This document shows, in pieces, positions 49,008 through 56,674 of a stretch of 64,000 nt of DNA. This DNA comes from Mucilaginibacter sp. (GTDB lineage Bacteria > Bacteroidota > Bacteroidia > Sphingobacteriales > Sphingobacteriaceae). The stretch spans positions 186,001-250,000 of the forward strand of contig NZ_JAQBOF010000040.1 of assembly GCF_028288185.1 (NCBI RefSeq). Reading direction: 5' to 3'. The notes under the pieces were generated by a model, which was not told where the DNA came from, searched no databases, and saw only the letters and a program-made list of their open reading frames with translations. How positions within the stretch are numbered: position 1 is the first letter of the stretch; each line of letters begins with the position of its first letter. Both the position numbers and the translations under genes were made by a program.

Positions 49008-50381
49008 ATGAGCGGATTATTGGCAGGGAGCGGATCGGGAGAAAGAAAGTGGCAATACCCGCTTATACGCAAAGGTGTTTATTATAAATGGCGTAACTGG
49101 TTAAGTTACGCCTATTTAATATTCTTCTTCGCCGGCCCTTTTTTACGAATTGGCGGACAGCCTTTTTTACTGCTTGACTTTGTTAATAAGCACTTTGTAA
49201 TATTAGGACAAGCTTTTTGGCCGCAGGACATATTTCTGTTTATGCTGGCATCGTTAGTTTTTATAGTCTGTGTGGTGTTGTTTACCATCGCATTTGGCCG
49301 TATGTTTTGCGGTTGGATATGTCCACAGACCATTTTTATGGAGATGGTATTCCGCAAGATAGAAATATGGATAGAAGGTGATGCTAATAAGCGCAAAAAG
49401 TTAGATGCGGGCCCATTGACAAATGAAAAGCTATTTAAAAAAACAGCCAAACATGTGCTGTTTTTTCTTGTGTCATTTTTGATAGCAAATACGTTTCTGG
49501 CTTACCTAACCGGCAGCGAAAACCTGATCAAAATAATTGCCGAACCTGTTAACAAGCATTGGGTTGGCTTTGCCAGCATTTTTGTATTTACAACTATATT
49601 TTATTTAATATATAGCCGGGTACGTGAGTTGGTTTGTACGGTTATTTGCCCTTATGGCAGGTTACAAAGTGTTTTAATTGATAAAGACACCTTGGTAGTG
49701 GCTTATAATGATGTGAGGGGAGAACCGCGCGGAAAGCTAATGCGCGTTTTAGACCCGCTAAACCAAAAAGGGGACTGTGTAGACTGTGGGCTATGCGTTG
49801 GTGTTTGCCCTACAGGAATAGATATCCGTAACGGTACTCAGATAGAATGCATAAACTGTACCATTTGTATTGATGCCTGCGATCATGTAATGGACAAGAT
49901 AAGTAAGCCAAGAAACCTTATTGGTTACTTTTCTGAAAACATGATCCACGCTCAAAAAAAAGCAACGTTTACAAATAGGATGAAAGGCTACGCGGCCGTA
50001 ATTGTATTGCTGATTGGTGTTTTATGCTATTTTATTTTTAGTCGCAAGGATTTAGATATGACCGTAATGCGCGGGGCGGGCATGCTTTATCAGCAGCAGC
50101 AGGATGGCTATATCAGCAATATTTACAATGCGGAGATCATTAACAAAACTAATGGTTTGCAACAGATAACCTTGAAGGCCGAAGATCCTGCAATTAAAAT
50201 AAAATACATACAGGCACCTGCGATTATAAAGAAAGGCGAAGAAACAAAAGCTGTGTTTTTTGTAATGATACCGGCAAAAAATATCCGGTCGCCTAAAACA
50301 GAGGTTAGGCTGCAGCTTTTATTGGGCAACAAAATTATACAGACGGTTACTACATCATTTGTAGGGCCAATAAGCGATTAA
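49008..50381 (+). CDS. ccoG: Cytochrome c oxidase accessory protein CcoG (ferredoxin-type)
   Basis: RMFCGWICPQTIFMEMVFRKIE, VCTVICPYGRLQSVLIDKDTL, CVDCGLCVGVCPTGIDIRNGTQIECINCTICIDACD; start refined. Confidence 0.93.
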   Translation: MSGLLAGSGSGERKWQYPLIRKGVYYKWRNWLSYAYLIFFFAGPFLRIGGQPFLLLDFVNKHFVILGQAFWPQDIFLFMLASLVFIVCVVLFTIAFGRMFCGWICPQTIFMEMVFRKIEIWIEGDANKRKKLDAGPLTNEKLFKKTAKHVLFFLVSFLIANTFLAYLTGSENLIKIIAEPVNKHWVGFASIFVFTTIFYLIYSRVRELVCTVICPYGRLQSVLIDKDTLVVAYNDVRGEPRGKLMRVLDPLNQKGDCVDCGLCVGVCPTGIDIRNGTQIECINCTICIDACDHVMDKISKPRNLIGYFSENMIHAQKKATFTNRMKGYAAVIVLLIGVLCYFIFSRKDLDMTVMRGAGMLYQQQQDGYISNIYNAEIINKTNGLQQITLKAEDPAIKIKYIQAPAIIKKGEETKAVFFVMIPAKNIRSPKTEVRLQLLLGNKIIQTVTTSFVGPISD

Positions 50382-50385
50382 AACC

Positions 50386-50808
50386 ATGAATTGGGGAAAA
50401 GGAATTGTAGGTGGAATGATCATATTTATGCTGTTTATCATCAGCATGTGCGTTTATATGATCATGAGCCCGGCTGATGATTATGACCATCAGTATTATG
50501 AGAAAGGACTATCGTTCAGCAAAGACTATGATAAAGAAATACAAGTTGTAAAAGATCATGCACAGCCTGTAATAATAATCAATAGCATCACAATGCGGTT
50601 AGTCTTTAATAAACCCGCCATAGGTAAGATCACTTTTTTACGCCCATCAAACCAATACCAGGATAGGGTCTTTAAAATTGATACTCATGCCGGTCCATTG
50701 GTCTATCTGCCTCTTAACTCAATTGAAAAAGGAAAATGGCGATTGCTAATTGAATGGGAAAGTGAACGTAAGTTGTACATGTTTCAAAAAGAAGTATTTA
50801 TAAAATGA
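50386..50808 (+). CDS. ccoH: FixH/CcoH family protein
   Basis: Membrane anchor plus DDYDHQYYEKGLSFSKDYDKEI typical of FixH-family proteins. Confidence 0.8.
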   Translation: MNWGKGIVGGMIIFMLFIISMCVYMIMSPADDYDHQYYEKGLSFSKDYDKEIQVVKDHAQPVIIINSITMRLVFNKPAIGKITFLRPSNQYQDRVFKIDTHAGPLVYLPLNSIEKGKWRLLIEWESERKLYMFQKEVFIK

Positions 50809-51494
50809 GCGCTAATTGGATAGCTTTCTTTATTGGATTGTTTGGCAGTGTGCATTGTATTGGCATGTGTGGGCCACTGGCTTTTGCAATACCTACTCTT
50901 AATGCGCGTTGGTGGCTAATAATTGCCGACAAATTGCTTTATAACATAGGGCGCGTTATTACTTATTCGTTTTTAGGCTTATTAATTGGTTTTATAGGTA
51001 AGCAGCTATGGTTATTAGGTTTACAGCAGGGGGTAAGCATACTTGCCGGCGTATTGGTGATTATGGCGGCTATAACAAGATTGTTAAAAATACGCGTTGC
51101 CAATAATAAGGCTCTGTCTGTTTTATTTACACCCATTAACAAATCATTACATTATGCTTTACAGCACAAAGCCGGCCATTTTATTGTTGGCTTGTTAAAC
51201 GGCTTTTTACCATGCGGCTTTGTTTATATTGCGTTAATAGGCGCGGTAAATACGCCATCGTCCATATCCGCGGCGCAGTTTATGCTGTGCTTTGGATTTG
51301 GGACTTTTCCGCTGATGTTATTAGCTACCATTGGCTCGGGCTTTGTTGGTCCGGTAATTAGGCGCAGGATAAATAAGGCCATGCCTTATTTAATGATATC
51401 CCTGGGCTTTTGGTTTGTTCTGAGAGGGATGAATTTTAATATTCCATATTTAAGCCCTGCAAAGCAACAATCAGGGGTGGCCATTTGTAAATAA
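50805..51494 (+). CDS. Sulfite exporter TauE/SafE family protein (CcoH-associated)
   Basis: GLFGSVHCIGMCGPLAFA...VGLLNGFLPCGFVYIALIGA. Confidence 0.85.
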   Translation: MSANWIAFFIGLFGSVHCIGMCGPLAFAIPTLNARWWLIIADKLLYNIGRVITYSFLGLLIGFIGKQLWLLGLQQGVSILAGVLVIMAAITRLLKIRVANNKALSVLFTPINKSLHYALQHKAGHFIVGLLNGFLPCGFVYIALIGAVNTPSSISAAQFMLCFGFGTFPLMLLATIGSGFVGPVIRRRINKAMPYLMISLGFWFVLRGMNFNIPYLSPAKQQSGVAICK

Positions 51495-51498
51495 AATT

Positions 51499-51707
51499 AT
51501 GTTAAAGCACTAAGCGAACATATAGGCTATAATGTTAAATTAGCCTAGCTATTTGGCTTAACGGCTGGCTTTGTTAACGCTGCCGGCTTTTGGGCTTTCT
51601 AGGTTTTAACAACTAATGTTACCGGCCATCCGGCGCTATTTGCAGAATGTATACAGGCGATTTTATTATGCTTCAAAAAGGTGTACCGGTTGAAGATATT
51701 TAAAACA
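51499..51707 (+). pseudogene. DUF1275/YoaK-family gene fragment with internal stops
   Basis: One frame reads YVKALSEHIGYNVKLA*LFGLTAGFVNAAGFWAF*VLTTNVTGHPALFAECIQAILLCFKK. Confidence 0.6.
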
Positions 51708-51714
51708 TAATTAG

Positions 51715-53076
51715 TTACACAGCCATGCTAAATAATTGAGTTTCGGGTTTGTCTGCCCATAAGCGTTCGTCAAGCGCCATGCAAATATTACGCAAAAATG
51801 GCTTGCCCGATTCGGTGATTTTTACACCCCATGAATTAAGTTCTATTAATCCATCATCGGCCAACGGCTGTAATCTGTCAATGCCGTTAAATATGGCAGC
51901 GCAAGGTTGGGTGTGGTGATTCCAGGCAGTATAGCCTTTGCACATAATATTCAGAATGTGCTTCCTAATAATTAGGTCCTCTCCGGTTAATATATGCCCT
52001 TTAACAACGGGTAGTTTATCTTCGTTCATCAACTTTAAATATTCTTCGACCGTTTTAACATTTTGGGCATAGGCATAGCAGGCATCGCTAATTGACGATA
52101 CGCCCAAGCCTATCAATAATTGAGTGTTTTGGCTGGTGTAGCCCATAAAATTTCGATGCAATTTCCCTTTTGCTTGTGCAACCAAAAGCGCATCACCGGG
52201 CAGCGCAAAGTTATCCATTCCTATTTCCTGGTAACCATAACCTTTTAAAAGGCTTCGGCCTACCTGATGTAATTTGGTTTTTAGTTTTGGCTCGGGCAGG
52301 TCAAGCTCTGTAAACTTACGTTGCCCGGGTTTAATCCAGGGTACGTGTGCATAACTGTAAAATGCAATCCTGTCTGGTTTTAAGTCGGCAACCATATTCA
52401 TGGTATTTATTAAACCGTTAAGTGTTTGTAAAGGAAGCCCATATATCAAATCATAATTAATGGATGTATAGCCAATCCTTCGCGCCTCAAGCGTTACAGT
52501 TTGTACTTGTTCAAATGTCTGCTTCCTGTTGATGATGAATTGTACTTTGGGATCAAAATCCTGGATACCTAAACTGATCCGACGAAAGCCGAGATGATAT
52601 AGCGTTTCTAAATGTTCAGTAGTCGTATTACCGGGATGGGCCTCGAAACTAAACTCGGCCTGGCAGTGGACAGTTGAATGTTCAAGTAAGCCTGAAAGAA
52701 GTAATCCAAGATGCTTTGCGCTAAAAAAAGTAGGTGTGCCACCACCAAGATGAATTTCACGTATAATTGGTTTATGCTCCATTACCTCACCATATAACTG
52801 CCATTCTTTTAACAAAGCCGCGATATAGGGCGCCTCTACGCCATGATTTTTAGTGATGCGGGTATTGCAACCACAATAGGTGCAAAGGTCTTCACAAAAG
52901 GGCAAATGGATATACAAGCTTATGCCATCATTATCATTGCATTCGGCAAACGCCCATTGTACACGATTTTTCCAGGCAGCATTAGTAAATTTGTCGTTTT
53001 CCCAATAAGGCACGGTGGGGTAACTGGTATAACGTGGTGCCGGCACATTATACTTTTCTGTAAGATAGTTAGGCAT
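51715..53076 (-). CDS. hemN: Oxygen-independent coproporphyrinogen III oxidase
   Basis: YTSYPTVPYW, SLYIHLPFCEDLCTYCGCNT, IHLGGGTPTFFSAKHL, RISLGIQDFDPKVQFIINR; start refined to MPNYLTEKYN. Confidence 0.92.
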   Translation of the reverse strand: MPNYLTEKYNVPAPRYTSYPTVPYWENDKFTNAAWKNRVQWAFAECNDNDGISLYIHLPFCEDLCTYCGCNTRITKNHGVEAPYIAALLKEWQLYGEVMEHKPIIREIHLGGGTPTFFSAKHLGLLLSGLLEHSTVHCQAEFSFEAHPGNTTTEHLETLYHLGFRRISLGIQDFDPKVQFIINRKQTFEQVQTVTLEARRIGYTSINYDLIYGLPLQTLNGLINTMNMVADLKPDRIAFYSYAHVPWIKPGQRKFTELDLPEPKLKTKLHQVGRSLLKGYGYQEIGMDNFALPGDALLVAQAKGKLHRNFMGYTSQNTQLLIGLGVSSISDACYAYAQNVKTVEEYLKLMNEDKLPVVKGHILTGEDLIIRKHILNIMCKGYTAWNHHTQPCAAIFNGIDRLQPLADDGLIELNSWGVKITESGKPFLRNICMALDERLWADKPETQLFSMAV

Positions 53077-53086
53077 GATGTAATGT

Positions 53087-53542
53087 TTATTGAATTGGGC
53101 CCTTAGTTGTAGGCAATACCCGGCAATTGTTTGCACAAGCGCAGGCATTGCCTACACATTTGTTGGCTTGCCATAAATCAAGGTTGGTAATGGTTTGGGC
53201 TGCAGCATCTTGTAATGCTTGCTGAGTCAGGTCTTCCTGTGTGGGGTATAAGGGGATATTTGCCACCTTAATACCATAGGCGGCTGCGGCTTTTGTATCT
53301 ATGTGGCCCATCTCGGCCGATCTGGTAACTATATATTTTATGCCAAACCCGGCCAGTTTCTCAATCACCAATGCCGAAACATCATCATCAGCAAACACTA
53401 TTACAGCATCTTTGCCTTCTGCATAAATTGCAGTATTTATACCTAAAGGATTAGCAATAAGCGTAATATCATGTTTTTTTTGATTTGCCTTTGCCAGGAA
53501 TTCCTTTTCGAAATGCTTTATATTGTATGCAACCGCTTTCAT
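53087..53542 (-). CDS. Stand-alone D-2-hydroxyacid dehydrogenase catalytic-domain-like protein with Cys-rich tail
   Basis: MKAVAYNIKHFEKEFLAKANQKKHDITLI...AVIVFADDDVSALVIEKLAGFGIKYIVTRSAEMGHIDTKAAAAYGIKVANIPLY resembles the N-terminus of LdhA-type enzymes; tail ANKCVGNACACANNCRV. Confidence 0.65.
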   Translation of the reverse strand: MKAVAYNIKHFEKEFLAKANQKKHDITLIANPLGINTAIYAEGKDAVIVFADDDVSALVIEKLAGFGIKYIVTRSAEMGHIDTKAAAAYGIKVANIPLYPTQEDLTQQALQDAAAQTITNLDLWQANKCVGNACACANNCRVLPTTKGPIQ

Positions 53543-53592
53543 TAGCTTTGTTTTTATCTAACAAAACTATCGCTATTGCTTCATGTATAGTA

Positions 53593-53626
53593 TGAGAAGC
53601 GTCAGTAAGAAAAATGACCTTTATCA
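53593..53626. promoter_or_regulatory. Two tandem TGA-N6-TCA palindromes upstream of the hemN operon
   Basis: TGAgaagcgTCA (53593-53604) and aaaaTGAcctttaTCAgttttt (53615-53626), about 56 and 78 bp upstream of the start at 53542. Confidence 0.5.
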
Positions 53627-54676
53627 GTTTTTCATTTTGGCAAGCTTATTTATATCAAGGATGGTTATGGCGCTGCCTTTTTTATCAATTAGTCCCTCAT
53701 CTTTAAAGTCAGATAAAGTACGGCTAACTGTTTCGGTGGCCATACCGGCCATGGCAGCCAGGTCTTCTCTTGATATCTTAAAAGATTCGCCCTCGGTAAC
53801 ATGCTGCCGCGATAAACGAACCATAGCTTCGGCCATGCGCTTTCTAACAGAATGATAAGCTAATTGTAACAACTGTTCTTCTTTTTCGCGGATATCATTT
53901 GATAATAGTTTTATAAACTCGCGTGCAACAACGGGATACATATTTAATAGTTGTTCCAGTTGGTCTTTTGGGATAAGGCATAGTAAACTATCCTCTAAAG
54001 CCGTCGCCGTATCAGTATAATCTTCATTGGCTAACATAGCGTGTATCCCCAGGTAAGTATCAGGCCCATAAATACCGGTCATTAGCTCGCGTCCATCTTC
54101 GGCCAGTTTAATAGTTTTTACACTGCCATTTATTAATAAATAAAGGCCATTGCCCTTATCGCCTTCGTAATAAATAACCTGGTTTTTTTTAAATTGCCTT
54201 ACTTTACGTTCCAGTATAATTTTTTTCAACTCAGCAAGCCCGTCATTTTTAGCTATCAATGTACTTAAATTGTCTAACGATTTGCTATAAAAAGCTTGCT
54301 GTGTTTCCCTTTTTTTTAACCGGCTTTCAATAGCATTAAGCAGTTCCATATCATCAAAAGGCTTGGTTAGGTAATCATCGGCACCCATTTCCATCCCTTT
54401 GCGTAAGTCAACGCGTTCTGCCTTTGCTGTTAAAAATATAAACGGAATGGCTGCGGCTTCCGGCGATTTATTAAGCATATATAAAACGCCATACCCATCA
54501 AGCTCAGGCATCATTATATCGCATAATATAATATCGGGTAAATTTTTTATAGCCAGGTCAACGCCAATTTTGCCATTATTTGCAGCGTAAACCTGGTAGC
54601 CCGCCAATTCCAGTATTTCTACCACATTTTCACGGATATCGTTATTGTCCTCTATTATCAATACTTTTTTACTCAT
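53624..54676 (-). CDS. Response regulator receiver fused to CRP/FNR-type cNMP-binding and HTH domains
   Basis: Receiver VLIIEDNNDIRENVVEILELAG...LCDIMMPELDGYGVL...KPFDDMELL; cNMP-type domain VIYYEGDKGNGLYLLINGSVK; HTH ISREDLAAMAGMATETVSRTLSDFKDEGLI. Confidence 0.93.
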   Translation of the reverse strand: MSKKVLIIEDNNDIRENVVEILELAGYQVYAANNGKIGVDLAIKNLPDIILCDIMMPELDGYGVLYMLNKSPEAAAIPFIFLTAKAERVDLRKGMEMGADDYLTKPFDDMELLNAIESRLKKRETQQAFYSKSLDNLSTLIAKNDGLAELKKIILERKVRQFKKNQVIYYEGDKGNGLYLLINGSVKTIKLAEDGRELMTGIYGPDTYLGIHAMLANEDYTDTATALEDSLLCLIPKDQLEQLLNMYPVVAREFIKLLSNDIREKEEQLLQLAYHSVRKRMAEAMVRLSRQHVTEGESFKISREDLAAMAGMATETVSRTLSDFKDEGLIDKKGSAITILDINKLAKMKN

Positions 54677-55860
54677 GATACTGGAAATGATATGGTAAAT
54701 AATGTGCCTTGATTAACATCGCTTTTAAAATCAACCGTTCCTTTCATTAAGTCGGCATAGCGGGCTACTATATTTAAGCCCAAACCTGTACCCGGTATGT
54801 TGCCGGTATTGTGCGCACGGAAAAAAGCTTCAAATAAATGTTTCTGGTCTGTTTCGGGGATGCCTATACCGTTATCCCTGACGGTTATGATACAATTATC
54901 CCGATTTATCTCGGTGTTAAATTCAATAAAAGTGTTTTCGCCAGAGTATTTAATGGCATTAGCAATAAGATTGATAACACAATTTTTTAACAGGTTTTGA
55001 TCAAGTGTGATCATGCTTTTTAACCCTGTGTGTTGATAGATGATGTTTTGGTTTTGCTTAGCAACCATTTGCATCTCCTCAGTTATTTCTTCGGATAGTT
55101 TAACCAGGTCAAAGCTATTAAAGGATGGTTCAACCTTACCAGCTTCTAATTTTTCTAAAGACAGGAAGTCATTTAAAATAGTTGTAAGGTTTCCTACCGC
55201 GCTTTTAATACGCGCTACGTGCTTGGTAATATTTGGGCTATCAAAGGGAGCGGCGTATTTATCAATTAATGAGGCAGATAATTGCACAGCACTTAAAGGT
55301 GTTCTAAACTCGTGCGATGCCATAGACACAAAGCGGCTTTTCAGTTGGCTCAATTCTTTTTCTTTTTCTAATGATTGGCTAACTTCCTCTTTTGCTTGTT
55401 GCAGCGCGTCCAGCGAACGTCGTAAGGATGACGTTCGTTCCTCAACCAGTTCTTCTAAATGTGTTGCGTATTCTTTAAGTTGCTCTTCGGCTTCTTTTTG
55501 TAAACTAAGGTCATGAATAAAGCCGGTAAAAATTTTACGACCAGAATATTGGACTTCGCTAACGCCTAATCTAAACGGAAAACGGGTGCCATCTTTTCGA
55601 AGCCCCGTTACTTCGCGCCCGATGCCAATAATATGTGGTTCGTGGGTGCGCTGGTACCTGCCTATATATTCATCGTGCTGCTCTCTATCCGGCGGAGGCA
55701 TTAACATAGAAACATTGTTGCCTATTACGTCTTCCTGGGTATAAAGAAATAGTTTGCATGCTGCCGGATTGATCGACTCAATTTTTCCCCTATCGTCAAT
55801 AGTTATAATTCCATCAATAGCATTATCTATTATAGCTTTTAACAGCGCAGCGTTTTCCAT
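54673..55860 (-). CDS. FixL-like PAS sensor histidine kinase
   Basis: PAS with HDEYIGRYQRTHEPHIIGIGREVTGLRKDGTRFPFRLGVSEVQYSGRKIFTGFIHDLS; HisKA MASHEFRTPLSAVQ; HATPase NLIANAIKYS...VRDNGIGIP...GTGLGLNI. Confidence 0.92.
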   Translation of the reverse strand: MENAALLKAIIDNAIDGIITIDDRGKIESINPAACKLFLYTQEDVIGNNVSMLMPPPDREQHDEYIGRYQRTHEPHIIGIGREVTGLRKDGTRFPFRLGVSEVQYSGRKIFTGFIHDLSLQKEAEEQLKEYATHLEELVEERTSSLRRSLDALQQAKEEVSQSLEKEKELSQLKSRFVSMASHEFRTPLSAVQLSASLIDKYAAPFDSPNITKHVARIKSAVGNLTTILNDFLSLEKLEAGKVEPSFNSFDLVKLSEEITEEMQMVAKQNQNIIYQHTGLKSMITLDQNLLKNCVINLIANAIKYSGENTFIEFNTEINRDNCIITVRDNGIGIPETDQKHLFEAFFRAHNTGNIPGTGLGLNIVARYADLMKGTVDFKSDVNQGTLFTISFPVS

Positions 55861-55943
55861 AATTGATTATATCCTTCGTATATGATAGCTGTCACAAATA
55901 TGGACAATGTATATCACACAAAATATAATATTTTTCAAGTAAA

Positions 55944-55976
55944 AAAGTGACAATTATCATTTTTTGATCTGAATCA
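55944..55976. promoter_or_regulatory. Tandem CRP-like palindromes upstream of the fixL-like gene
   Basis: aaaaGTGAcaattaTCATttttt and TGAtctgaaTCA, 17 bp centre to centre. Confidence 0.6.
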
Positions 55977-56006
55977 TAGCTACTACCGCCTTATCATTTT
56001 TTTTAA

Positions 56007-56018
56007 TGATAGCCATCA
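56007..56018. promoter_or_regulatory. CRP/FNR-like palindrome (TGAtagccaTCA)
   Basis: Followed by gttttt; between the fixL-like gene and an ADH-like gene remnant at 56121. Confidence 0.4.
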
Positions 56019-56120
56019 GTTTTTTCCAGCGTACGATCTGGCAACCTTTGGCACAGAAGCTTAATAGCAAACCATATTTAATTGTCATCTGCTAAAAAAT
56101 ATATTATGATACCTAAAAAA

Positions 56121-56237
56121 ATGAAAGCCGCAGTGATTCACCGGTTTGGTGCAACGTTGCCTCCTCGCCCAAAATAGCGATCAAAGAGGATAGCCCTTTT
56201 TTGTTGCGAATAGTGAACAATAGTCATTTGACTTAAA
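56121..56237 (+). pseudogene. 5' remnant of a zinc-type alcohol dehydrogenase gene
   Basis: MKAAVIHRFGATLPSSPKIAIKEDSPF... resembles an ADH N-terminus, but the ORF stops after 38 codons next to the tRNA terminator. Confidence 0.45.
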
Positions 56238-56281
56238 AGATAAAAGCCTGCAATTTTTTGATTTGCAGGCTTTTATCTTTT
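56235..56281 (-). terminator. 19-bp stem terminator downstream of tRNA-Ser
   Basis: aaaagataaaagcctgcaa / ttgcaggcttttatctttt. Confidence 0.8.
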
Positions 56282-56297
56282 TTGAAATTGAAATCAG

Positions 56298-56385
56298 CGG
56301 AGAGGGAGGGATTCGAACCCTCGATACACTTTTGGCGTATACACACTTTCCAGGCGTGCTCTTTCGACCACTCAGACACCTCTCC
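56298..56385 (-). tRNA. tRNA-Ser(GGA)
   Basis: GGAGAGGTGTCTGAGTGGTCGAAAGAGCACGCCTGGAAAGTGTGTATACGCCAAAAGTGTATCGAGGGTTCGAATCCCTCCCTCTCCG; long variable arm; anticodon GGA. Confidence 0.93.
56300..56319. repeat. tRNA 3'-end direct repeat copy 2 (within tRNA-Ser)
   Basis: gagagggagggattcgaacc, same orientation as 33655..33674. Confidence 0.6.
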
Positions 56386-56674
56386 GTATAAATGGATTGC
56401 AAAGGTAAAATAATAATGCGTCCGCAGCGTACAAAAAAAGCGGGGCACCCGTTAAATGCCCCGCTTGTATAAAAAATAACCAAAAACTATATTATCACTT
56501 TAATTACAGTGCGTACCTGCAATATCAATGCACTATATAGAGTGTTTGGCGGGCAATTAGTTTAATTGCGGTCAAAATTTTTATGGTAATAATGCAGATA
56601 AACTTTTTTAGCTTATGTTTGCTACAGTTAGCCAGACAAGCAGTTTGGCATACATATAAAAGCCTGCAATTTTA

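Noticed and set aside
51664-51703. MLQKGVPVEDI, reminiscent of a tyrosine recombinase C-terminus
   Set aside because: Only 11 residues and out of frame with the better-supported DUF1275 fragment; not enough to call an integrase relic.
55040-55516. 158-aa plus-strand ORF, Ser-rich
   Set aside because: Antisense shadow of the histidine kinase gene.
56181-56483. 100-aa and 71-aa minus-strand ORFs
   Set aside because: They translate through tRNA-Ser and its terminator; spurious.
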